Positions 18,363 to 26,936 are shown, numbered from the stretch's first letter. The stretch: DNA of 64,000 bases from Acidimicrobiaceae bacterium (GCA_003161255.1 PMOQ01000044.1:1-64000); one strand, 5' to 3'. Notes: generated by a model from the sequence alone, not told the origin. Made by a program: numbers and translations.

Positions 18363-18932
18363 ATGCTTTGTCTCGCCCAGGAACCAGACGCCGATGCCCT
18401 GCTCACGGACAACCCCCTCGCGCTCTTGATCGGCATGGTCCTTGACCAGCAGGTGCCCCTCGAATGGGCGTTTCGGGCCCCCGTCGAGTTGTCCCGGCGC
18501 CTGGGGACCCCTCTCGACGCCAACGCGCTCGCCGGAATGGACCCCGAGAAACTGACCGCCGTGTTCGCAGCCAAGCCGTCGCTGCACCGCTACCCGTCCT
18601 CGATGGCCAAGAGGGTGCAGGCGCTGACCGTCGAGGTTGCGGACAACTACGGCGGCGACGCCGCCAACGTCTGGACGGGCGCCGAAACCGGGAAGGAACT
18701 TCTCAATCGGGTGAAGGCACTCCCGGGATTCGGAGACCAGAAGGCCCGCATCTTCACCGCCCTGCTCGGGAAGCAGTTCGGCGTCCGCCCCGACGGCTGG
18801 GTCGAAGCCTCCGCACCCTACGGGGAGGCCGGCTCGTTCCGATCGGTTGCCGACATCACCGACGAGGCCAGCCTCATGAAGGTGCGCGAGTACAAGAAGT
18901 CGATGAAGGCGGCCGCCAAGTCGACCACGTGA
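18363..18932 (+). CDS. HhH-GPD-type base excision repair family protein
   Basis: 189-residue actinobacterial HhH-GPD protein (resembles the TIGR03252 group). The glycosylase-like helices begin at LLIGMVLDQQVPLEWAF, and the helix-hairpin-helix is in RVKALPGFGDQKARIFTALLGKQFG. The catalytic Lys/Asp pair of endonuclease III-type glycosylases is not obvious, so DNA binding is better supported than catalysis. The next gene, thiE, begins inside its stop codon (GTGA overlap), indicating an operon. ATG 18363 fits the family start. Confidence 0.85.
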   Translation: MLCLAQEPDADALLTDNPLALLIGMVLDQQVPLEWAFRAPVELSRRLGTPLDANALAGMDPEKLTAVFAAKPSLHRYPSSMAKRVQALTVEVADNYGGDAANVWTGAETGKELLNRVKALPGFGDQKARIFTALLGKQFGVRPDGWVEASAPYGEAGSFRSVADITDEASLMKVREYKKSMKAAAKSTT

Positions 18933-19573
18933 CGACGACCCTTGATGGTCGCCGGCTCTACCTGTGCACCCCGGACCGTGCCGATCTCGCGGCGTTCGTC
19001 GAGTCGTGCATCCGCGGCGGCGTCGACGTGGTGCAGCTCAGGGACAAGGACCTCGACGCCCGGTCGGTCCTCGCGAGCGCAAAGGTCCTCCGCGAGGTCT
19101 GCGCGGACCACGGCGTACCGTTCATCGTGAACGACCGGCCCGATCTGGCCCTTGAGTCGGGGGCCGACGGCGTGCACCTCGGCCAGGACGACGCACCGCG
19201 CACCCTGGCGCGGCGGCTGCTCGGGCCCGAGGCGATCATCGGTCACTCGACGCATTCGGCCGAGGACCTGGAACGGGCGCTCGGCGAACCGGTCGACTAT
19301 CTCTCGGCCGGACCGATCGTCCCAACGCCCACCAAACCGGGCCGGGCCGGCACCGGCACCGAGTACCTGTCCCTCGCGGCGGCACGATCGCCGTGGCCGG
19401 TGTTCGTCACCGGCGGGGTCACACCCGAGACGGTGCCGGGACTCGTCGCAGCGGGGGGCCGGCACTTCGTCGTGGTGCGTTGGCTCACCGAGGCCCGCGA
19501 CCCCGAGGCGGCCGCGCGAGCGATATCGAGCGCGATCGACGAGGCGCTCGAGCGAGGCCCCGTTCAGGACTGA
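18929..19573 (+). CDS. thiE: thiamine-phosphate synthase
   Basis: 214-residue TIM-barrel enzyme. It joins hydroxymethylpyrimidine pyrophosphate and thiazole phosphate to give thiamine phosphate. Visible motifs are VVQLRDKDL, IVNDRPDLA, GVHLGQDDAP, IGHSTHS, AGPIVPTPTKPGR and FVTGGVTPETVPGLVAAGG, in the ThiE order. The GTG start overlaps the stop of the HhH-GPD gene (GTGA). No other thiamine genes are nearby. Its last 10 bp overlap the end of the convergent hydrolase gene. Thiamine is the cofactor of the TPP enzyme at 31099, though the two are not linked. Confidence 0.92.
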   Translation: MTTTLDGRRLYLCTPDRADLAAFVESCIRGGVDVVQLRDKDLDARSVLASAKVLREVCADHGVPFIVNDRPDLALESGADGVHLGQDDAPRTLARRLLGPEAIIGHSTHSAEDLERALGEPVDYLSAGPIVPTPTKPGRAGTGTEYLSLAAARSPWPVFVTGGVTPETVPGLVAAGGRHFVVVRWLTEARDPEAAARAISSAIDEALERGPVQD

Positions 19574-20307
19574 CGTTCGAGCCAGCCGATCAGGGTTGCG
19601 GTCGCCCGGGGATCGGCCCGCAACCAGTGTCCCGCGCCGAGCACCACGCGCAGCTCGGCGCGGGGCCCACCGGCCTCGACCAGGCGGCCGGCCGCATCGG
19701 TCGGCACCGCGTCGTCGTCCGAGCCCTGCACGACCAGGAGCGGCCGACCGCCGAGGAGCGCCGCCGACGACGACGGCTCGAGCCCGCCCAGCTCGGCCGC
19801 CCAGGCGCGGGCATCGGGAGGGAAACCGGCCTCGATCAGCCCGGCGCTGCGGCATCGCTCGGCGAGTGCTTGCGGTTCGGCGGCCCAATCGGCGAGGTGG
19901 GCCGGCGGCGCGAAGCAGGCCACCCCCCGGACGCGTTCGTCGCGGGCAGCCAGCGCAAGCGCGATCGCCGCGCCGAACCCGAAACCGGCCGCTCGCAGCC
20001 CGATGCGCGAGCCCATCTCCTGGTCGACCAGCGCGGCGGCGTCCTCCAACCAGCCCGAGCCCGAGAAGCTGCCGGCGGACCCACCGAGGCCCCGGAACAT
20101 GCCCGCGACGACCCGCCATCCCGACTCCTGTGCGACCCGGTCGGCCAGCGCCTCGTAGGGAACGGCGACGTCGCCGCGCGCGCCCTCGATCGTCGGGAGC
20201 TCGGGGCACAGCAAAAGCAGCGGCGCCGAACCCTCCCGGGTCCCGCCGGCGGCGTAGCTCCGCAGCGTCCCGGAGGGGCCTGCGGCCTCGGACCACTCTC
20301 CGCTCAC
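19564..20307 (-). CDS. alpha/beta hydrolase-fold protein lacking the nucleophile Ser
   Basis: 247-residue alpha/beta-hydrolase-fold protein. It has the strand LLLLCPELP, the FRGLGGS turn, a late acid in VVQGSDDDAVP and His in GAGHWLR. The nucleophile elbow, however, reads GFGFGAA, with Gly where the catalytic Ser (GFSFG) is expected. The fold is intact, so it may be non-catalytic or use another residue. It is convergent with thiE, overlapping its 3' end by 10 bp, and 42 bp downstream of the acyl-CoA dehydrogenase on the same strand, which may share its promoter. Confidence 0.75.
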   Translation of the reverse strand: MSGEWSEAAGPSGTLRSYAAGGTREGSAPLLLLCPELPTIEGARGDVAVPYEALADRVAQESGWRVVAGMFRGLGGSAGSFSGSGWLEDAAALVDQEMGSRIGLRAAGFGFGAAIALALAARDERVRGVACFAPPAHLADWAAEPQALAERCRSAGLIEAGFPPDARAWAAELGGLEPSSSAALLGGRPLLVVQGSDDDAVPTDAAGRLVEAGGPRAELRVVLGAGHWLRADPRATATLIGWLERQS

Positions 20308-20349
20308 GTCACCCCGGGGGCGACGGGAGCCGCACCTTCCTGGACCCGC

Positions 20350-21465
20350 TCAGATCCCGATGCGCTGGGCCAGCAGTTCGCGGTGGTACGCGGGGTCACC
20401 GAAGAGGAGCTCGGACGACTTGGCCCGCTTGAAGTACAGGTGCGCGTCGTGCTCCCAGGTGAACCCGATCCCGCCGTGGATCTGGATGTTCTCGGCAGCG
20501 GCGTGGAAGTACGCCTCCGAGCAGTAGGACTTGGCCAGGCTGGCCACGACCGGCAGCTCGTCGGAGTCCTCGGCCGCCGCCCAACCGGCGTAGTAGGCCG
20601 CCGACTTCGCCGACTCGACCTCCAAGAGCATGTCGGCGCACTTGTGCTTGATGGCCTGAAAGCTGCCGATCGGCCGACCGAACTGGATGCGGTTCTTCGC
20701 GTAGTCGACCGAGCTGTCGAGGCAGTGCTGGGCCCCGCCGACCTGCTCGGCGGCCAGCGCAACTGCGGCGAGGTCGAGCGTCTTGGTGAGGCTGTCGGCC
20801 GCACCACCGTCGGTTCCGATGAGCCGGGCCGGGGTGGACTCAAAGACCAGGCGGGCCTGCTTGCGGGTCTGGTCCATGGTCGGCAACGACGTCCGGGTGA
20901 GACCGGACGCGTCGCCCTCGACGGCGAAGAGGCTGAGTCCGGCCGAGGTCCGCGCCGCCACCAGGATCAGGTTGGCGATGTGCCCGTCGATCACGAAGGA
21001 CTTGTGGCCGTCGAGCGTCCATGCGCCGCCGGACCCGCTCGCCTGCAGTGCGACACCTTCGAAGTCCCAACGACCATTGTCCTCGGTGATGGCCAGGGTC
21101 CCGATGGTCTCGCCCGAGGCCAGGCCGGGCAGCAGGTCCTTCTTGGCCGAGTCGTCGCCGGAGGTCAACAACGCATTGGCGGCCAGGGCCACGGTTGCGA
21201 AGTAGGGCGCGCACAGGAGCGCCGAGCCCATCTCCTCGAGGATCACGATCAGCTCGACATAGGAGAAGCCCGACCCGCCGTACTCCTCGGGGATGGTGAT
21301 CGACTGGAGGCCGAGCTGATCGGCCATCTGGGACCAGACGGCCGGGTCGTACCCGTCCTCGGTCTCCATGAGGCGCCGGACCTCTGTCTCGGGCGACTTC
21401 TCCTGGAGGAACCGCCGCACGGCGGTCCTCAGCTCTTCTTGTTCCTCGCTGAAGGCAAAGTTCAT
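20350..21465 (-). CDS. acyl-CoA dehydrogenase
   Basis: 371-residue FAD-dependent acyl-CoA dehydrogenase. The N-terminal helical domain starts FAFSEEQEELRTAVRRFL; the beta domain includes AITEDNGRWD; the C-terminal helical domain has RIQFGRPIGSFQAIKHKCADM and IQIHGGIGFTWEHDAHLYFKRA, both signatures of the family. It introduces the alpha-beta double bond in acyl-CoA thioesters, passing electrons to ETF. Substrate length is unknown; many actinobacterial paralogs act on steroid side-chain CoA esters. ATG 21465 has AGAGGGGG upstream. Confidence 0.9.
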   Translation of the reverse strand: MNFAFSEEQEELRTAVRRFLQEKSPETEVRRLMETEDGYDPAVWSQMADQLGLQSITIPEEYGGSGFSYVELIVILEEMGSALLCAPYFATVALAANALLTSGDDSAKKDLLPGLASGETIGTLAITEDNGRWDFEGVALQASGSGGAWTLDGHKSFVIDGHIANLILVAARTSAGLSLFAVEGDASGLTRTSLPTMDQTRKQARLVFESTPARLIGTDGGAADSLTKTLDLAAVALAAEQVGGAQHCLDSSVDYAKNRIQFGRPIGSFQAIKHKCADMLLEVESAKSAAYYAGWAAAEDSDELPVVASLAKSYCSEAYFHAAAENIQIHGGIGFTWEHDAHLYFKRAKSSELLFGDPAYHRELLAQRIGI

Positions 21466-21699
21466 AGCGGCCCCCTCTTCTCGTGGGCTCCGGGCATCGA
21501 TCGTGCGCCCGACCCCGCCAACAGGGCAAGCCCTGCCCCCGACGTCCGTCCAGCGCTGTCTACCAGAATTGGCCGCCGATCGACAACGGGATCGTTCCCA
21601 CCGAGGTGATCGCTCGGTCCGGAGCCGAAGTGGCGCCGGAAGAAGGGGGATTTCGGGTGGTCAGGCGTTTCCACCCCGCCCTCACTGTGGAATCCTGGG

Positions 21700-22320
21700 G
21701 TGGTGCCCGAACTCGTACAGATCTGGGAGGACACCGCCTGCGAGCTGCATCGCATGGTGGTCGGTCCGGTCGACAACAACGTCTACGTGCTCCGGTGCCG
21801 TTCGACGGGCGAGTCGATGCTGGTCGACGCGGCCAACGAGCACGAGGCCCTGCTCGAGGTGTGCCAACGACTCGGAGTCAACCAGGTCGTCGAGACCCAT
21901 GGCCACTGGGACCACATCCAGGCGGTGGGGGCAGTCCGCGACGCCGGGATCAGCGTGTCGGTGACCGCCGCCGACGCAGCCATGCTCCCCTCCTACGACC
22001 TGCTGCTCGACGACGACGCGATCCTCGAGGTCGGCAAGCTCCGGGTCCGCACGGTCGCCACCCCGGGCCACACCCCAGGATCGATCTGCTTTGCCGTCGA
22101 GGGGACGCCCCTCCTCTTGACCGGGGACACGCTCTTCCCGGGCGGGCCCGGGAACACCAAGTTCGACGGGGGCGATTTCCCGACGATCATCCGCTCCATC
22201 GAGGACCGGCTGTTCTCTCGCTACGGCGCCGACACCGTCGTCCTCCCGGGCCACGGCGATTCGACGACCATCGGGACCGAGTCCCCCAGCCTTCAAGATT
22301 GGGTCGACCGCGGCTGGTGA
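21700..22320 (+). CDS. MBL-fold metallo-hydrolase (glyoxalase II-like)
   Basis: 206-residue metallo-beta-lactamase-fold hydrolase. The metal motif is THGHWDHIQAVG (HxHxDH), followed by ATPGHTPGSICF, TGDTLFPGGPG and LPGHGDSTTIGTE, which give the remaining ligands. Size and motifs match the hydroxyacylglutathione-hydrolase-like group of small thioesterases. Actinobacteria generally lack glutathione, so another thiol ester is likely. It starts with tandem GTG codons at 21700. It lies 97 bp before sufC but has no shown link with it. Confidence 0.87.
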   Translation: MVPELVQIWEDTACELHRMVVGPVDNNVYVLRCRSTGESMLVDAANEHEALLEVCQRLGVNQVVETHGHWDHIQAVGAVRDAGISVSVTAADAAMLPSYDLLLDDDAILEVGKLRVRTVATPGHTPGSICFAVEGTPLLLTGDTLFPGGPGNTKFDGGDFPTIIRSIEDRLFSRYGADTVVLPGHGDSTTIGTESPSLQDWVDRGW

Positions 22321-22417
22321 ACCCGCCGTGAGCTGGACCGATATGGCCCACGAAGGGCCGCGGCCAGCCGGAAGACCCTGGTTTCCAAAGTTGACCAAAG
22401 TAGTAGGCTTTTAGCCG

Positions 22418-23197
22418 ATGGCCGCTGATTCGACCCCCGAAACGAGCGACACCAACGTGCCCGTGCTGGCTGTGGACGACCTCCGGGTCAGCGCCGAGGA
22501 CTCCGAGATCCTCCGTGGCGTCACCTTCGAGATCGCCCAGGGGGAGGTGCACGCCCTGATGGGGCCGAACGGGGCCGGGAAGTCGACCCTGGCCAACGTG
22601 CTCCTCGGGCACCCCGGCTACCGGGTCACGGGCGGCGCCATCCGGCTCAACGGCGAGGACATCACCGCCTGGTCGACCGAGGTGCGGGGGAAGGCCGGGC
22701 TCTTCCTGGCCTTCCAGTATCCCGAGGCCCTGAGCGGCGTCTCGGTCACCCAGTTCCTGCGCCAGGCCATGTCCGCCCGCCGCGGCATCGACCTCTCGGT
22801 CCTCGAGGTGCGGTTCGCGATGACCGAGTGGATGGAGCGGCTCGGGATGGACCCGGCGTTCGGCGAGCGATACCTGAACGAGGGGTTCTCGGGCGGGGAG
22901 CGCAAGCGCAACGAGATCCTCCAGATGGCGCTGCTGGAGCCAGACATGGCCGTCCTCGACGAGACCGACTCGGGCCTCGACGTCGACGCGCTCGGGGTCG
23001 TCGGGCGTGGTGTGACCACCGTGCGAGAGCTGCATCCGGCGATGGCCGTGCTCGTCGTCACCCACTACCAACGGATCCTGCGCGACCTCGTCCCCGACCG
23101 TGTGCACCTCATGATCGACGGACGCATCGTCGAAAGCGGCGGTGGGGAACTGGCGGCCAAGATCGAGTCGGACGGCTACGACTCGTGGCGGGGTTGA
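22418..23197 (+). CDS. sufC: Fe-S assembly ATPase SufC (locus 1)
   Basis: 259-residue ABC-type ATPase of the SUF scaffold complex. Walker A is GPNGAGKST (residues 49-57), the signature is FSGGERKRNEILQ, and Walker B is MAVLDETDSGLDVDAL, all typical of SufC. It has a short polar N-terminal extension of about 15 residues. SufC powers the SufBCD scaffold. The sufS start follows its stop after 1 nt, so this is an operon of sufC-sufS-sufU. A second intact sufC lies at 44078-44815 with sufB and sufD. An AT-richer stretch just upstream probably holds the promoter. Confidence 0.92.
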   Translation: MAADSTPETSDTNVPVLAVDDLRVSAEDSEILRGVTFEIAQGEVHALMGPNGAGKSTLANVLLGHPGYRVTGGAIRLNGEDITAWSTEVRGKAGLFLAFQYPEALSGVSVTQFLRQAMSARRGIDLSVLEVRFAMTEWMERLGMDPAFGERYLNEGFSGGERKRNEILQMALLEPDMAVLDETDSGLDVDALGVVGRGVTTVRELHPAMAVLVVTHYQRILRDLVPDRVHLMIDGRIVESGGGELAAKIESDGYDSWRG

Positions 23198-23198
23198 G

Positions 23199-24443
23199 AT
23201 GACGGTGCACGACCCGATCGACGTCGAGGTGATCCGCAAGGACTTCCCGCTGCTCACCCGCACCGTGCACGACCGCCCGATCGTCTACCTCGACTCGGCC
23301 TCCTCGTCCCTGCAGCCCCGCCAGGTGCTGGCGGCCATGGACCACTACTACGAGACGACGCACGCCAACGTGCACCGCGGCGTCTACGCGACGGCCGAGG
23401 GCGCGACCGAGCTCTACGAGGGTGCGCGACGAAAGGTCGGGCAGTTCATCGGTGCGCCGGACCCCAAACGCGAGATCGTGTTCACGAAGAACGCCACCGA
23501 GGCGCTCAACCTCGTCGCCAACAGCTGGGGACGGTCCAACCTCGCGAAGGGCGACGTCGTCGTGCTCACCGAGATGGAGCATCACGCGAACATGGTCCCG
23601 TGGCTGATGCTCGCGGAGTCCATCGGTCTCTCACTCCGCTACCTGCCCATTGACGGGCAAGGCCGGCTCGACCTCTCGGATCTCGACCGCATCGTCGACG
23701 GGGCCAAGGTGGTCGCGCTGAGCGCCATGTCCAACGTGCTCGGGACGATCAACCCGGTGCCGACGATCGCCGAAGCGGCCCATCGGGCCGGGGCGGTGGT
23801 GGTGGTCGACGGGGCCCAGTCGGTGCCGCACCTTCCGACGAACGTCACCGCCCTCGGCGCGGACTTCCTCGCGTTCTCCGCCCACAAGATGGAGGGGCCG
23901 ACGGGGATCGGGGTCCTGTGGGGCCGCGCCGAGCTGCTCGCGGCGATGCCGCCGTTCCTCGGTGGCGGCGGGATGATCCTCGACGTCTCCCTCGAGGGCT
24001 TCAGCCCGGCCGAGCCGCCGTGGCGCTTCGAGGCCGGGACGCCGCCCATCGCCGAGGCCGTGGGACTGGCCGCGGCGGTCGACTACCTGACCGGCGTCGG
24101 CATGGAGCACATCGTGGCCCACGAGCGGCTGATAACCACCTATGCGATCGAGGCACTGCACGAACGGTTGGGACCGGACTGCACGATCTTCGGGCCGCCG
24201 CCCGGAGGCGACCGGGGCGGGGTGCTCTCGCTCGCGTACCGGGACGTCCACGCCCACGACCTCGCCCAGGTGCTCGACCAGTTCGGCGTATGCGTCCGCC
24301 CGGGTCACCACTGTGCGAAGCCGCTCATGCGAAAGCTCGGCGTGACCGCCACCGCGCGGGCCTCGATCGGCCTGTACAACGATGAACGGGACATCGACAC
24401 CCTGATCGAAGGGCTCAACCACGTCGGTACAGTGTTTGGATGA
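23199..24443 (+). CDS. sufS: cysteine desulfurase SufS
   Basis: 414-residue PLP-dependent class V aminotransferase-fold enzyme that takes sulfur from cysteine for Fe-S assembly. The PLP lysine is K230 in FSAHKMEGPTGIG. The persulfide cysteine is C372 in RPGHHCAKPLM, the short RPGHHCA form of group II desulfurases. ASSSLQP and TEALNLVANSW mark the cofactor pocket. ATG 23199 lies 1 nt after the sufC stop. SufS passes sulfur to SufU, encoded next. Confidence 0.94.
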   Translation: MTVHDPIDVEVIRKDFPLLTRTVHDRPIVYLDSASSSLQPRQVLAAMDHYYETTHANVHRGVYATAEGATELYEGARRKVGQFIGAPDPKREIVFTKNATEALNLVANSWGRSNLAKGDVVVLTEMEHHANMVPWLMLAESIGLSLRYLPIDGQGRLDLSDLDRIVDGAKVVALSAMSNVLGTINPVPTIAEAAHRAGAVVVVDGAQSVPHLPTNVTALGADFLAFSAHKMEGPTGIGVLWGRAELLAAMPPFLGGGGMILDVSLEGFSPAEPPWRFEAGTPPIAEAVGLAAAVDYLTGVGMEHIVAHERLITTYAIEALHERLGPDCTIFGPPPGGDRGGVLSLAYRDVHAHDLAQVLDQFGVCVRPGHHCAKPLMRKLGVTATARASIGLYNDERDIDTLIEGLNHVGTVFG

Positions 24444-24468
24444 CGTCTCGAGCGGACGAGCGGGTCTG

Positions 24469-24963
24469 ATGCCGGGCCTCGAAGACCTCTACCGAGAAAT
24501 CATCCTCGACCACTACCGGTCGCCACGGAACCGGGGCGAGCTCCCCGCGCCCCCGGCACACCGGGTCGAGGGCTTCAACCCCCTCTGTGGCGACGAGGTC
24601 GTGGTCAGCCTGGACGTGGCCAACGGCCAGCTCCGGGACATCAAGCTCGCCGGCTCGGGGTGCTCGATCAGCCAGTCCTCGGGCTCACTCATGTCGGCCG
24701 CCGTCAAGGGCAAGTCGCTCGACGAGGTCCGGGAGCTGATCCGGGTCTTCAAGACGATGATGTCGGTGCACGAGGCGTCGCTCGGCGACGACCGCACCAC
24801 TGGGGCCGAGGACGCGCCGGCGGAGCCCGAGCCGATCGACGTCTCGAAGATGGGCGAGCTGGCGGCGCTGCAGGGCGTCGTGAAGTTCCCGGTCCGGATC
24901 AAGTGCGCCACCTTGAGCTGGAACGCCTTGACCCAGGGCCTTGACGAGCTCGCCTCCGCCTGA
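24469..24963 (+). CDS. sufU: Fe-S assembly sulfur-transfer protein SufU
   Basis: 164-residue zinc-dependent sulfurtransferase partner of SufS. It carries the three cysteines C40 (NPLCGDEV), C65 (GSGCSISQ) and C146 (IKCATLSW) with Asp42, the SufU zinc site. The insertion between the second and third cysteines is the mark of SufU rather than IscU. ATG 24469 is preferred; a TTG at 24436 that overlaps sufS would lengthen it by 11 residues. It is the last gene of SUF locus 1, after which an accessory region begins. Confidence 0.92.
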   Translation: MPGLEDLYREIILDHYRSPRNRGELPAPPAHRVEGFNPLCGDEVVVSLDVANGQLRDIKLAGSGCSISQSSGSLMSAAVKGKSLDEVRELIRVFKTMMSVHEASLGDDRTTGAEDAPAEPEPIDVSKMGELAALQGVVKFPVRIKCATLSWNALTQGLDELASA

Positions 24964-25128
24964 TCGAACCCTCGCCCGACCCGGGAGGAACGCAGCCTTC
25001 CGATACGCGAATTGACCGTCTGGATCAGCTTTACCAACCATCCGTCAGCCACGGGAAACGAGGCGGAAACGGCCGCCGCGGCGTTGCGCAACATGCGGCA
25101 GGACCGGGGCGGACTTGGCATTACCGGG

Positions 25129-25134
25129 TATACT
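25129..25134 (+). promoter_or_regulatory. -10 element of the first TA module
   Basis: TATACT, a near-perfect sigma-70-type -10, ends 7 nt before the GTG of the antitoxin gene. The mRNA would therefore be leaderless. No convincing -35 is visible. Confidence 0.5.
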
Positions 25135-25141
25135 AAGCGAC

Positions 25142-25378
25142 GTGGCCAAGGTAATGGTGTCGCTGCCGGACGACTTGCTCAAGGCGGTCGACATTGAAGC
25201 AGAACGTCGCGGAACGACGCGCAGCGGGCTGTTGCGCGAGTTGGCGGAAGAAACGCTGCGCCGTCGGACCGCCCAACGTGTGGAGCGAATGGCCCAGATC
25301 GACGATCTGGACGGACCGATCACCGGCCACGGCGGTGGGGTCACTGAACTGGTCAAGGCGAACCGGCCCGAACGTTGA
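25142..25378 (+). CDS. ribbon-helix-helix antitoxin (VapB-like)
   Basis: 78-residue antitoxin starting at GTG (VAKVMVSLPDDLLKAVDIEA). The N-terminal ribbon-helix-helix reads KVMVSLPDDLL...ERRGTTRSGLLRELAEETL, the CopG/VapB pattern. The C-terminal half, including ITGHGGGVTELVKANR, should wrap the toxin. It neutralises the PIN toxin encoded next and should repress its own promoter. The toxin start overlaps its stop codon (TTGA), ensuring coupled translation. A -10 TATACT precedes the start with no ribosome site, so the message is probably leaderless. Confidence 0.82.
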   Translation: MAKVMVSLPDDLLKAVDIEAERRGTTRSGLLRELAEETLRRRTAQRVERMAQIDDLDGPITGHGGGVTELVKANRPER

Positions 25379-25797
25379 GTCTCTGGTTCTTGGATTCCAG
25401 CGTCCTGCTGGCCTGCGAGGACCCCGACGACGAGAACCACGGCGATGCTCGCCGATTGCTCGGAGGCAGCGATCAACTCGCGACCTTGGATCTCGCCCTC
25501 TATGAGGTGACCAACGTGGCGATACGTGCTTGGCACGATCGCTCGGCAGCGCACCGGCTACGCGAGCGCGTGACAGCCGTGGCCGACGACGGAGGGCTCC
25601 TACGAGCTACCGCAGCGCTCATTTCCGACGCGGCAGCTGTTGCCGATGAGCATGGCATCTCGGTTTACGACGCCGCCTATGTCGTGGCCGCTCGTGTATC
25701 GGGTGGCGAACTTGTGAGCTGCGACATACGAGACCTGGTATCGCGCCGACTTGCCCGTCTACCTGGCGACGCGCTGGTCACCCGTCTTGGTTCCTGA
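25375..25797 (+). CDS. PIN-domain ribonuclease toxin (VapC-like)
   Basis: 140-residue PIN-domain protein. It has the first acidic residue in WFLDSSVLLA, the Glu in DLALYEVTNVA, and Asp residues in VYDAAYVVAA and VSCDIRDL, forming the metal site of VapC-type RNases. It cleaves RNA and stops growth unless bound by the antitoxin upstream. The TTG start overlaps the antitoxin stop as TTGA, typical of toxin genes kept at lower translation. Confidence 0.82.
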   Translation: MSLWFLDSSVLLACEDPDDENHGDARRLLGGSDQLATLDLALYEVTNVAIRAWHDRSAAHRLRERVTAVADDGGLLRATAALISDAAAVADEHGISVYDAAYVVAARVSGGELVSCDIRDLVSRRLARLPGDALVTRLGS

Positions 25798-25813
25798 ACA
25801 GGATCCGGTTCGT

Positions 25814-26215
25814 ATGGAATTTGTACGGTGTTGGTTCCAACAATACGAACCGCTCCCCGATCGTCGCCGACCCGATCATCGACGTCGGGTGAGGCAGTTT
25901 GGACTTCACAAGATCAAATCGGCCTGCCGACTACGGCCTTTACGATCTGAAGAATGTCCTCGCGACTCGACAAATCGTGGCTGGTTCTCCACAGTTTTTC
26001 AGGCGTTCGACGGGGATCGGTGCGTCGACATCTTCAGGCGCCCCGAGGGCACGTTCGGGTTCGAGGAGTTCCGCAAGGACCCGGAGGACATGGGCGCGTG
26101 GAAGTCGGTCAGCTACTTCTCGGCTAGGGAATACCCAAGTGAGGTAGAGGCCACCGACGCCGCCTGCCAAGCTGTGCCGTGGTTCGCTCCGCTTGTGGCC
26201 CGTCGATCACTGTAG
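25814..26215 (+). CDS. conserved hypothetical protein, N-terminus uncertain
   Basis: The last 70 residues (VFQAFDGDRCVDIFRRPEG, then FGFEEFRKDPEDMGAW) look like a small conserved actinobacterial hypothetical. The first 60 residues have poor composition and include dense Arg/Pro stretches, so the true gene may begin later or may have lost its start. ATG 25814 is the only ATG in frame near the beginning. It sits between two toxin-antitoxin modules, and its stop codon lies inside the operator of the second one. No function can be given. Confidence 0.45.
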   Translation: MEFVRCWFQQYEPLPDRRRPDHRRRVRQFGLHKIKSACRLRPLRSEECPRDSTNRGWFSTVFQAFDGDRCVDIFRRPEGTFGFEEFRKDPEDMGAWKSVSYFSAREYPSEVEATDAACQAVPWFAPLVARRSL

Positions 26216-26229
26216 CACGCCATGCTACA
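26211..26229. promoter_or_regulatory. operator of the Phd/PIN module
   Basis: TGTAGCACGCCATGCTACA is a 7-bp perfect inverted repeat (TGTAGCA/TGCTACA) with a 5-bp centre. It lies 8 bp before the antitoxin ATG. Phd/YefM antitoxins bind such short palindromes at their own promoters, so this is the likely autorepression site. Confidence 0.65.
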
Positions 26230-26237
26230 GTACCTCC

Positions 26238-26492
26238 ATGGCCCGAGACATCACCCAGCGGCAGCTTCGGAACGACAGCGGCGAGATCATGAGGGGATTA
26301 GACAAGGGCGAGAGCTTTGTCGTCACCCGAAACGGCGTACCCGTCGGAGAGTTGACCCCTCTGCGTCGACACCGATTCGTACGGGCGGAAGCCGCCCTCG
26401 CCATGTTCCGGGGTGCACCCAGCGTCGACCTTGCCCAGCTTCGCGACGACCTCGACCACGTGGCGTCCCAGGACCCCAGCCCACGTGCCTGA
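26238..26492 (+). CDS. Phd/YefM-family antitoxin
   Basis: 84-residue antitoxin. The N-terminal fold reads MARDITQRQLRNDSGEIMRG, then ESFVVTRNGVPVGELTPLRR, a textbook prevent-host-death domain. The C-terminal tail (SVDLAQLRDDLDHV) should cover the toxin. ATG 26238 is fixed by homology and by the palindromic operator just upstream. The toxin gene begins at GTG 26485, overlapping the end of this gene by 8 bp. Confidence 0.87.
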   Translation: MARDITQRQLRNDSGEIMRGLDKGESFVVTRNGVPVGELTPLRRHRFVRAEAALAMFRGAPSVDLAQLRDDLDHVASQDPSPRA

Positions 26493-26898
26493 TCCCCAAC
26501 GCGCTCAGCGGGGGGTCATCGATACCTCCGTCGTTATCGACCTCGAACAACTCGAGGCAGGACAGCTTCCAATCGAGCTTGCCGTCAGCGCGATCACCCT
26601 GGCAGAGCTCGCCGCCGGTCCTCACGCCACCGGGGACGCGGATGAGCGGGCGCGCCGACAGGACCGACTACAGCGGGCCGAAGCGGCGTTCGATCCCCTT
26701 CCCTTCGACGGAGAAGCAGCCCGTGCCTACGGACGGATCTACGCCGCCGAGGTCGCGAGCGGACGCAAAGCGCGTGGGACTCGGGCTCTGGATCTCTTGA
26801 TTGCCGCCACCGCCTGTGCCGCGAACCTGCCGGTCTACACGCGCAACCCGGAAGACTTCCGAGGTCTGCAGGGGATCGTCGACGTCGTCACGGTTTGA
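26485..26898 (+). CDS. PIN-domain ribonuclease toxin
   Basis: 137-residue PIN toxin. The metal-site acids are in VIDTSVVIDLE, ITLAELAAG (Glu) and RALDLLIAATA (Asp), with a further Asp in RNPEDFRGL. This is the VapC pattern with a Phd-type antitoxin. It starts with GTG inside the antitoxin frame. Two unrelated PIN modules within 1.8 kb are typical of accessory islands. A tRNA-like remnant begins 39 bp after its stop. Confidence 0.86.
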   Translation: MPDPQRAQRGVIDTSVVIDLEQLEAGQLPIELAVSAITLAELAAGPHATGDADERARRQDRLQRAEAAFDPLPFDGEAARAYGRIYAAEVASGRKARGTRALDLLIAATACAANLPVYTRNPEDFRGLQGIVDVVTV

Positions 26899-26936
26899 GC
26901 AGCCAGGGAGCGGGAGGTTCTTACAACCACAATTTC

